Below are positions 6,721 to 11,372 of a DNA stretch of 11,372 nt, in pieces; the stretch's first letter is position 1, and each line of letters opens with the position of its first letter. Position numbers and translations under genes: made by a program. Origin of the DNA: Chloroflexota bacterium. GTDB taxonomy: Bacteria; Chloroflexota; UBA5177; JANWHV01. Where the stretch lies: NCBI GenBank assembly GCA_028287725.1, contig JAQBPC010000622.1:1-11372 (forward strand), read 5' to 3'. The notes under the pieces are model-generated. The model was not told the origin of the DNA. It ran no database searches and worked only from the letters and a program-made list of their open reading frames with translations.

Positions 6721-7107
6721 TTAGCTATCCTCCTTCGTTAGGCCTGAGAGAAGTTCCAGCGCGCTCTCCGCCGAAAGCTGACCGCTGGCAACCTGCTGAA
6801 GAACCATGTCCCGCTTGCTCGGCGGCGGGGCCGGCGCGACCTGCTCCTGAACTTCAAGAGCCCGGATTATCTCTTCGAGCTTGTTTCGCACGGTCGGATA
6901 TGAAATGCCAAGCGCCTTTTCCATCTCGGACAAGTTGCCGCGTCGTTGGACGAACAGGCGTAAGAATGTGCTCTGTTCATCGGTCAGGCGGCAGAAGTCG
7001 CACGTGCGAAATCGACCCTTGATCTCGACGTCGCAGTTAGTGCAGGCCAGCCCGGTGATACCAAGCGAACCGCCACAGCACGGACAGGCCTCCAAAAGCT
7101 TGCGCAT
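6721..7107 (-). CDS. DUF2089-family zinc-ribbon/HTH transcriptional regulator
   Basis: A 128-aa probable DNA-binding protein. Three CxxC pairs at the N-terminus (Cys8/11, 22/25, 36/39) form a zinc-binding region. A helix-turn-helix follows at about 55-85 (GNLSEMEKALGISYPTVRNKL), then a Pro/Ala linker. The tail RDMVLQQVASGQLSAESALELL is a short helical hairpin also found at the end of the next gene's product. ATG 7107 is chosen, with AGAGGT (7113-7118) 5 nt upstream; a TTG one codon earlier leaves only 2 nt. It is the first gene of a two-gene operon with the DUF4097 protein (1-nt gap). The promoter has a perfect inverted repeat overlapping it, so autoregulation is likely. The signal sensed is unknown. 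Confidence 0.88.
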   Translation of the reverse strand: MRKLLEACPCCGGSLGITGLACTNCDVEIKGRFRTCDFCRLTDEQSTFLRLFVQRRGNLSEMEKALGISYPTVRNKLEEIIRALEVQEQVAPAPPPSKRDMVLQQVASGQLSAESALELLSGLTKEDS

Positions 7108-7125
7108 CAACTACCTCTTACAAGC

Positions 7126-7154
7126 ACCCTACGCCCAATACTAAGAAATGTCAA
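7126..7154 (-). promoter_or_regulatory. Promoter of the DUF2089-DUF4097 operon
   Basis: On the minus strand a perfect -35 TTGACA (7154-7149) is followed after 17 bp by TAGGGT (7131-7126), a weak -10. The proximal arm of the 12-bp inverted repeat occupies the spacer, the classic place for a repressor. The weak -10 suggests low or controlled activity. Confidence 0.5.
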
Positions 7155-7182
7155 TCTATTATTGAATATCTCTTAGTATTGG
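7135..7182. promoter_or_regulatory. Perfect 12-bp inverted repeat, likely operator
   Basis: CCAATACTAAGA (7135-7146) and TCTTAGTATTGG (7171-7182) are exact complements separated by 24 bp. A second dyad, TCAAT-CTATT-ATTGA (7151-7165), is centred at almost the same point. The sequence is AT-rich in a GC-rich region. The arms are 36 bp apart centre to centre, and the -35 of the DUF2089 promoter falls between them. The adjacent HTH protein is the obvious candidate ligand. An RNA hairpin is less likely, because the distal arm lies upstream of the predicted transcription start. Confidence 0.65.
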
Positions 7183-7236
7183 TTGTGAGGCGAGCGCGCC
7201 GCGTCGTTCGGCCGTCTTGAATCGGGCACAAACGCA

Positions 7237-7272
7237 CGAGACCCCTACGGCGAGAATGCCGTAGGGGTCTCG
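7237..7272 (-). terminator. 15-bp perfect hairpin, probable terminator of the 140-aa gene
   Basis: CGAGACCCCTACGGC (7237-7251) pairs perfectly with 7258-7272 around a 6-nt loop. It begins 22 nt after the stop of the minus-strand gene that ends at 7295. The following minus-strand sequence (TGCGTTTGTG) has only a poor T-run, so termination may be weak or the hairpin may protect the 3' end. Confidence 0.5.
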
Positions 7273-7294
7273 GAAGGTGTTGGCGGGGTGTGTG

Positions 7295-7717
7295 TTAGAG
7301 CTGGCCTAGCTCGGTAATCACCCGCTCGTACGAATGCAAGAAATCCTTCTTGAGCGGCACGACAGGGATAGACATTGCCGCCATAATGGGAGCAAGGAAC
7401 TTCTCACGGCCATAGTAGAAATCGGTCACCCCAGGCCAGGTGTTGAGCGCGGAGCTCGTTACCAAATCACTGCGGCGCAGCTCAAAGCTGCCGCCGTCGC
7501 CCATTGCGGCATAGCTTCCAAATGCCGCGAGCTCAGCCTCGGTGTATTCAACGACCGCTTCGAGGTATGGCTGCGGGATGACAACATAGCCTTGGTAGCT
7601 GCCGGCGAACTTTCCGTCAGGCGGCAGCGCCACCTCAGCCTGCTCGATAACGGAAAGATCGGTGTCGAGTGGCTCATCCGGCCAAAGCAACCCGGAATTC
7701 TGCGAATTCTCGTCCAA
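7295..7717 (-). CDS. Hypothetical protein, 140 aa
   Basis: I do not recognise this protein. It is soluble, acidic in its first half, without signal peptide, membrane segment or cysteine motif. It is rich in aromatic residues (GSYQGYVVIPQPYLEAVVEY; WPGVTDFYYGREKF) and ends in a basic/helical stretch (PLKKDFLHSYERVITELGQL). The start is TTG 7717, because GGAGGT (plus-strand ACCTCC, 7727-7732) lies 9 nt upstream. An ATG at 7855 would add 46 residues of unlikely composition across an inverted repeat. It is divergently placed from groEL with 255 bp between and ends just before a strong hairpin. A complete ribosome site, stop and hairpin support a real gene. It might be a small enzyme subunit or a stress-linked protein, but nothing in the sequence shows which. 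Confidence 0.65.
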   Translation of the reverse strand: MDENSQNSGLLWPDEPLDTDLSVIEQAEVALPPDGKFAGSYQGYVVIPQPYLEAVVEYTEAELAAFGSYAAMGDGGSFELRRSDLVTSSALNTWPGVTDFYYGREKFLAPIMAAMSIPVVPLKKDFLHSYERVITELGQL

Positions 7718-7736
7718 AGTAGAGTTACCTCCGAAA

Positions 7737-7775
7737 AAATGGCGCAACGGTCTGAGCGCATTACTTGCGCCATTT
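7737..7775. repeat. 11-bp inverted repeat between the 140-aa gene and groEL
   Basis: AAATGGCGCAA (7737-7747) and TTGCGCCATTT (7765-7775) are exact complements with a 17-bp spacer. The repeat ends 5 bp before the ribosome site of the divergent 140-aa gene, so in that transcript it would form a stem just upstream of the Shine-Dalgarno. As DNA it could be an operator acting on either gene. It is not the CIRCE element (TTAGCACTC-N9-GAGTGCTAA). Confidence 0.5.
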
Positions 7776-7972
7776 GTTATGGTAACCCCAGTTGACCCCA
7801 TCCTGCAACTTAAGCTCCGGATACCGACGTTCCGGGTGCGATCCACGGCTTCCACGCCATTGGATATTCTGTATAAGGGAGATTGTTTCGGGAGGTGAGC
7901 AACACACGAGGACTGCCGACTAACCTGTTATTGCTGTGTCGAAATTCCAGGTAGAAGGAGCATGTCGGAGCT

Positions 7973-9580
7973 ATGGGCAAGCAGCTAATTTACGATCAAG
8001 AAGCGCGTGAAACGCTCAAGCGCGGTATTAACACACTCGCTTCCGCGGTGAAGGTAACGCTCGGGCCAAGCGGCCGCAACGTCGCCTTGGATAAGAAGTT
8101 TGGCGCCCCGACCATTACTCATGACGGCGTGACGATCGCGAAGGATATTGAACTGGAAGACCCCCTCGAGAATATGGGCGCCCAGCTACTGAAGGAAGCG
8201 GCAAGCAAGACCAACGACGTAGCCGGAGATGGCACGACTACCGCGACGGTGCTGGCCCAGTCCATCGTGAACGAAGGCATCCGCGCGGTGGTAGCCGGCG
8301 CCAACCCGATAATCCTCAAGCAGGGAATCGCCCAGGGAACCGCGGCGGTACTTGATCGTATTCGGGAAATAAGCACGCCAATCTCCGGCCGGTCAAGCGT
8401 GGCGCAAATCGCGGCGATCTCCTCCGGCGACCAAACCATTGGCAACCTCATTGCCGAGGTAATCGACAAGGTCGGCAGCAATGGCGTGGTTACCGTGGAG
8501 GAGGCCCAGGGCATCGACACCGAGATCGACTATGTCGAAGGCATGAACATCGATCGCGGCTATATCTCCCCCCACTTCGTTACCGACCAGGAACGCCTCG
8601 AGGCGGTGGTCGAGCACCCTGCCATTCTGATTACCGACAAGAAGATCAGCAGCATGGCCGACATCCTGCCACTGCTCGAGAAACTTGCGTCCAGTGGCAG
8701 GCGCGAGCTCGTGATAATCGCCGAGGACGTGGATGGCGAAGCACTGTCGACCCTGGTGGTGAACAAGCTACGCGGCATCGTCAACTCGCTCGCCGTTAAG
8801 GCGCCAGGCTTTGGCGACCGCCGCAAGGACATGCTCCGCGATATCGCTATCCTTACGGGCGGGCAGTTGATCAGCGACGAGACCGGTCAGCGCCTCGATA
8901 ACATTTCGCTGCAGGATCTTGGACGTGCCAGCCGCGTCGTGTCCCGCAAGGACGAGACCGTTATCGTGGGCGGCGAAGGATCGCCGTCTGAAATCAAAGC
9001 ACGCGTCGAACAGATCAAGGCCCAAATCGCGGAGACGACCAGCGATTACGACCGCGAGAAGCTACAGGAGCGCATGGCCAAGCTCGCCGGCGGCGTCGGC
9101 GTCATTCGGGCCGGAGCCGGCAGCGAAGTCGAGCTCAAGGAAAAGAAGGCACGTGTCGAGGATGCGCTTGCCGCAGCACGCGCAGCACTTGAGGAGGGTG
9201 TTGTGCCCGGTGGCGGCGTTGCCCTGCTCAACGCGAGCGCGGCGCTGGACAACATTCGAGCGGAAGGCGATGCGGCGACTGGTGTGAATCTGCTTCGGCG
9301 GGCGCTCGAAGAGCCGGTGCGACAAATCGCCTATAACGGTGGCGAGGACGGTTCCGTAGTCGTGGACGCTATTCGAGCCCGCCAGGCGGAGACGAAGAAC
9401 CTGAACTTTGGCTACAACGTCTTGACGAACAGTTACGAAGACCTGGTCGCATCCGGAGTGATCGATCCCGCTAAGGTCACCCGCGTCGCGCTGGAGAATG
9501 CATCCAGTATCGCCCAAATGATCCTGACGACGGAGACATTGATATCGGACAAGCCCAAGAAGGAAGACGAAGAAGCGTAA
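7973..9580 (+). CDS. groEL: Chaperonin GroEL (Hsp60)
   Basis: ATP-driven protein-folding chamber subunit, 535 aa, cytosolic, forming 14-mers with GroES in characterised bacteria. Conserved parts in order are KQLIYDQEAR at the start, VKVTLGPSGRNV (27-37), the ATP-site motif GDGTTTATVLAQ (85-96), the apical domain with VEGMNIDRGYISPHF, PGFGDRRKDML, VEDALAAARAALEEGVVPGGG and ALENASSIAQMILTTE. The tail ends KPKKEDEEA and lacks the GGM repeats of E. coli GroEL. ATG 7973 matches the family start. AAGGAG (7955-7960) is 12 nt away and GGAG (7967-7970) only 2 nt, so the ribosome site is not ideal. No groES lies upstream or downstream, so its partner is encoded elsewhere. No CIRCE is seen; a possible -10 TATAAG is at 7872-7877 without a convincing -35. 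Confidence 0.97.
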   Translation: MGKQLIYDQEARETLKRGINTLASAVKVTLGPSGRNVALDKKFGAPTITHDGVTIAKDIELEDPLENMGAQLLKEAASKTNDVAGDGTTTATVLAQSIVNEGIRAVVAGANPIILKQGIAQGTAAVLDRIREISTPISGRSSVAQIAAISSGDQTIGNLIAEVIDKVGSNGVVTVEEAQGIDTEIDYVEGMNIDRGYISPHFVTDQERLEAVVEHPAILITDKKISSMADILPLLEKLASSGRRELVIIAEDVDGEALSTLVVNKLRGIVNSLAVKAPGFGDRRKDMLRDIAILTGGQLISDETGQRLDNISLQDLGRASRVVSRKDETVIVGGEGSPSEIKARVEQIKAQIAETTSDYDREKLQERMAKLAGGVGVIRAGAGSEVELKEKKARVEDALAAARAALEEGVVPGGGVALLNASAALDNIRAEGDAATGVNLLRRALEEPVRQIAYNGGEDGSVVVDAIRARQAETKNLNFGYNVLTNSYEDLVASGVIDPAKVTRVALENASSIAQMILTTETLISDKPKKEDEEA

Positions 9581-9596
9581 CATCCTTTGACCGAAT

Positions 9597-9634
9597 GGCC
9601 CAATTAGCCGTACCGCGGCTAATTGGGCCTTTTT
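9597..9634 (+). terminator. groEL intrinsic terminator
   Basis: GGCCCAATTAGCCG (9597-9610) pairs perfectly over 14 bp with 9616-9629 around a 5-nt loop and is followed by TTTTT (9630-9634). It starts 16 nt after the groEL stop codon. This is a textbook Rho-independent terminator and indicates that groEL is transcribed alone. Confidence 0.92.
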
Positions 9635-9747
9635 GGCTTATTCACGCATCAAACTTGAGCTCGGCCGGGCATTTTTACCAGCCTGCCGGCCAAAGATCGT
9701 GAGCGTTAGTATTCCATTGCTATTGTGCCTGCTCCCGGCATGGTCAG

Positions 9748-9770
9748 TATAATAAGGCCATCGAACGTTC
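9748..9770 (+). promoter_or_regulatory. Possible marR-type promoter with palindrome at the transcription start
   Basis: A perfect -10 hexamer TATAAT lies at 9748-9753. The nearest -35-like sequence is TTGTGC at 9723-9728, 19 bp away, which is poor. The 8-bp palindrome GAACGTTC (9763-9770) falls where transcription would begin, a place often bound by MarR proteins. If the promoter is right, starts at 9725 and 9740 are excluded and TTG 9791 is the likely initiation codon. Confidence 0.35.
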
Positions 9771-9790
9771 CCTTACCAGACGGAAGTGCC

Positions 9791-10282
9791 TTGAAAGCAT
9801 CGACAGACCGAACTCGCGCGGCAAACATTCCAAGGATCATCCAGCTCAACGCGCTGCTTTGGCCGGAAACCTATGACCAGCCGTGGCTTACCTGGATGGA
9901 CCTGGACCTCACCATGCCGCAATTCAAGCTGTTGTTGCTCATCGCATCCTGCCAGGGACTTCGAGTAGGCGACTTAGCGCAGCGGCTTGGCGTGACCCCG
10001 CCGACCGTGACGACGATCCTGGACAGGCTGGTTGAACACGGGTTGGTCCGGCGTGAAGACGATCCGGTCGATCGACGCTTGGTGATCGCCCGCCTGACGG
10101 CCGAAGGGATGCGCTTGCTACAGCGCCTCAACGTGCACGCTGGCACCGAAATCGCCGAGTGCATGGACGACCTGTCTCCCGAAGACCTACGCTGCTTGCA
10201 GGTAGGCATGGAAGCGTTACACCGCACATGGGAAAGCCGGCAGACCGCGCTCGCAAACGCATCGGATCCTGAAGCCTGCTGA
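9791..10282 (+). CDS. MarR-family transcriptional regulator
   Basis: Winged-helix DNA-binding protein, probably a dimeric ligand-responsive repressor. It has 163 aa from the TTG at 9791. The wHTH spans about residues 57-106: LRVGDLAQRLGV, recognition helix TPPTVTTILDRLVEHGLV, then the wing RREDDPVDRRLVIARLT with the family's DxRR motif. Flanking helices (NIPRIIQLNALLWPE and the C-terminal part ending ALANASDPEAC) would form the dimer interface. In-frame starts at GTG 9725 and ATG 9740 have no ribosome site and precede a TATAAT, so TTG 9791, with a weak GGAAG at 9782-9786, is preferred; the start is not certain. The gene stands after the groEL terminator and converges on the cobalamin adenosyltransferase gene. 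No partner gene reveals its target or ligand. Confidence 0.9.
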   Translation: MKASTDRTRAANIPRIIQLNALLWPETYDQPWLTWMDLDLTMPQFKLLLLIASCQGLRVGDLAQRLGVTPPTVTTILDRLVEHGLVRREDDPVDRRLVIARLTAEGMRLLQRLNVHAGTEIAECMDDLSPEDLRCLQVGMEALHRTWESRQTALANASDPEAC

Positions 10283-10347
10283 GGATCTCCCAACCCCGTC
10301 CGCCCACGACGCGAATCCTGACTACCGTTGTGCTCGCCTGATCAGAC

Positions 10348-10376
10348 GCGGGCCCCGCTCGCACAAAAATCGTGCG
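10348..10376. other. Short hairpins between convergent marR-type and pduO-type genes
   Basis: Two small stems lie side by side: GCGGG-C-CCCGC (10348-10358) and CGCAC-(7 nt)-GTGCG (10360-10376), the latter with an A-rich loop. They occupy the 111-bp gap between convergent stop codons, where terminators are expected, but neither has a T-run after it. They may be weak or Rho-assisted ends. Confidence 0.25.
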
Positions 10377-10393
10377 CCGCTCACCCCAGACTC

Positions 10394-10966
10394 TTAACCC
10401 GCCGTTCGAGGCATCCAAGGAACGTCCGCAACGCCGCAAAGGCGATTTGCCGTGCGCGCCAACACAAATAGAAGGTCGGAAAGCCTGTTCATGTATACGA
10501 GGACGTCGGGATTGACCGGCTCCTCGGCCGCGAGCGTCACTATCCTGCGCTCGGCTCGACGCGCTACTGTCCGCGCGAGGTGCAGATTCGCGGCAGCCTG
10601 AGAACCGCCGGGAAGGATGAAGGTCTGCAAGGGCTCAAGCAGCGCTTCATTGCGGTCGATCTCGGCTTCGAGTGCCCTTACCTGGTCGGGTCCCGCGACC
10701 GGAACGCGGGCTGCGAGCCTAGTACCGGCCTTATCCGGAGGTGTGGCCAGCTCCGCGCCGAGATCAAAGAGCTCCGATTGAAGGCGGATCAGCACTCCAG
10801 ACAACTCAGCGCACTCCGGTCCCAAGCCGGCTATCGCCAAGCCGAGGCAGGCGCTAAGCTCGTCCAGGGTGCCGTACGCCTCAACTCGATGCACGTCTTT
10901 GCGAACGCGCGCGCCGCCGAACAACCCGGTGTCGCCCTGATCGCCGGCCTTGGTATAGATTTTCAA
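10394..10966 (-). CDS. Cob(I)alamin adenosyltransferase, PduO type
   Basis: Transfers the adenosyl group of ATP to cob(I)alamin, giving adenosylcobalamin, the coenzyme of radical mutases and class II ribonucleotide reductase. It has 190 aa, the normal length of single-domain PduO/MMAB-like enzymes. The ATP-binding N-terminus reads YTKAGDQGDTGLFGG (4-18). The helical bundle follows with VEAYGTLDELSACLG (28-42), the basic motif ARTVARRAERRIV (131-143) and VYMNRLSDLLFVLAR (157-171). The start is TTG 10966 with GAGGG (plus-strand 10974-10978) 7 nt upstream; translation from there begins exactly at the family's MKIYTK-like start. It is unrelated in fold to CobA/BtuR. It is divergent from the exported-protein gene and convergent with the MarR gene; no other B12 gene is in the window. 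Confidence 0.94.
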   Translation of the reverse strand: MKIYTKAGDQGDTGLFGGARVRKDVHRVEAYGTLDELSACLGLAIAGLGPECAELSGVLIRLQSELFDLGAELATPPDKAGTRLAARVPVAGPDQVRALEAEIDRNEALLEPLQTFILPGGSQAAANLHLARTVARRAERRIVTLAAEEPVNPDVLVYMNRLSDLLFVLARTANRLCGVADVPWMPRTAG

Positions 10967-11051
10967 CTCGTTACCCTCTGGCTTCGTATCGATCGAGATC
11001 TTAAGATAGCATCACCGCGCCGCGAATTTCGAAAACGAACCGAAACTGTAA

Positions 11052-11106
11052 GTTCGCGCGTACACATTCGTTGTAATTGATAGATGAACAAGCAATGTTC
11101 GCGCGT
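11052..11106 (+). repeat. Direct repeat in a divergent intergenic region
   Basis: GTTCGCGCGT occurs at 11052-11061 and again at 11097-11106, 45 bp apart, in the region between the adenosyltransferase and the exported-protein gene. The stretch between the copies is AT-richer. It could be a pair of regulator sites; no clear promoter hexamers were found with them. A separate 10-bp palindrome, ATCTTAAGAT, lies at 10998-11007. Confidence 0.3.
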
Positions 11107-11134
11107 GTAGCCAGATTCTAGGATGGGGTTCGCT

Positions 11135-11372
11135 ATGGTGTGGTGGAAATTTGTGCGGCTTGCCGCGACTGTGCTTCTCTGTAGCATCGCCGGTATCGTC
11201 GCATATTTAGACCGTACTCAAATACCACTCATGGCATCATCATTGCCGAGCGCGCCATTATCAGCCGTGGTCGCGGGGCCATCAGGGCAGGGTTTGCCGA
11301 ACGACAGCTGGACGTCAACCAGCAACCTCATGTTCAGGGTTGCCATGGATGGCAGCTCGAGCGTACGCACTG
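11135..11372 (+). CDS. Exported or membrane-anchored protein, N-terminal part only
   Basis: The frame is open to the window edge, giving the first 79 residues. MVWWKFVRLAATVLLCSIAGIVAYL is a basic/hydrophobic signal peptide or membrane anchor. It is followed by a Ser/Ala/Pro-rich stretch and then a Gly/Ser/Asn-rich segment (PSGQGLPNDSWTSTSNLMF...VAMDGSSSV) that looks like the beginning of a beta-rich extracellular domain. The family cannot be named from this fragment. ATG 11135 has GGGG 6 nt upstream; an in-frame ATG at 11123 would add MGFA but lacks a spaced ribosome site. It is divergent from the cobalamin adenosyltransferase gene. Confidence 0.6.
   Translation, partial: MVWWKFVRLAATVLLCSIAGIVAYLDRTQIPLMASSLPSAPLSAVVAGPSGQGLPNDSWTSTSNLMFRVAMDGSSSVRT

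Noticed and set aside
7718..7855. N-terminal extension of the 140-aa protein to ATG 7855.
   Set aside because: The ideal ribosome site lies before TTG 7717, and the extension reads through a perfect inverted repeat with unlikely composition.
7890..7960. Short frame MSNTRGLPTNLLLLCRNSR before groEL as a leader peptide.
   Set aside because: The GGGAG directly abuts its GTG, leaving no spacing, and nothing else supports it.
7856..7972. CIRCE element for HrcA control of groEL.
   Set aside because: No match to TTAGCACTC-N9-GAGTGCTAA; only a 5-bp AGCAA/TTGCT pair is present.

Overview
The window looks like chromosomal DNA from a GC-rich bacterium. Its GroEL, zinc-ribbon DUF2089 regulator, DUF4097 protein and IMP dehydrogenase C-terminus look most like those of Chloroflexota of the Thermomicrobia/Sphaerobacter type. 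That placement is recalled family resemblance, not a search. There are no tRNA, rRNA, CRISPR, transposase or phage genes. Of eleven genes, two or three probably start with TTG and two with GTG.

Layout. (1) 1-813: a compound hairpin, then an endonuclease III gene (nth) cut by an in-frame TAG exactly inside its [4Fe-4S] cysteine cluster. The frame beyond the TAG still encodes the other three cysteines and ends in an ATGA overlap with the next gene. (2) 810-1688: a seven-helix DUF2085-like membrane protein. (3) 1769-3217: IMP dehydrogenase (guaB). (4) 3286-4209: an EamA/DMT transporter, convergent with (5) 4229-4903 (minus), a TMEM175/DUF1211-type channel. (6) 4904-5318: non-coding, with an inverted repeat upstream of the channel gene and a minus-strand terminator. 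(7) 7107-5319 (minus): a tight two-gene operon, DUF2089 zinc-ribbon/HTH regulator followed by a DUF4097 beta-solenoid protein. Both products end in the same short helical module, and the promoter carries a perfect 12-bp inverted repeat. (8) 7717-7295 (minus): an unrecognised 140-aa protein ending at a 15-bp hairpin, divergent from (9) 7973-9580, groEL, which has a strong terminator. (10) about 9791-10282: a MarR regulator, convergent with (11) 10966-10394 (minus), a PduO-type cobalamin adenosyltransferase. (12) 11135 to the edge: the start of an exported protein.

Working together. Most genes are independent housekeeping units (base excision repair, GTP synthesis, protein folding, B12 coenzyme formation). 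The clear dedicated system is the DUF2089-DUF4097 pair: an apparently autoregulated envelope- or stress-type module whose two products may associate through their shared tails. The most unusual single observation is the amber codon in nth. Either it is a recent lesion (or sequence error) removing the iron-sulfur cluster, or the stop is read through.
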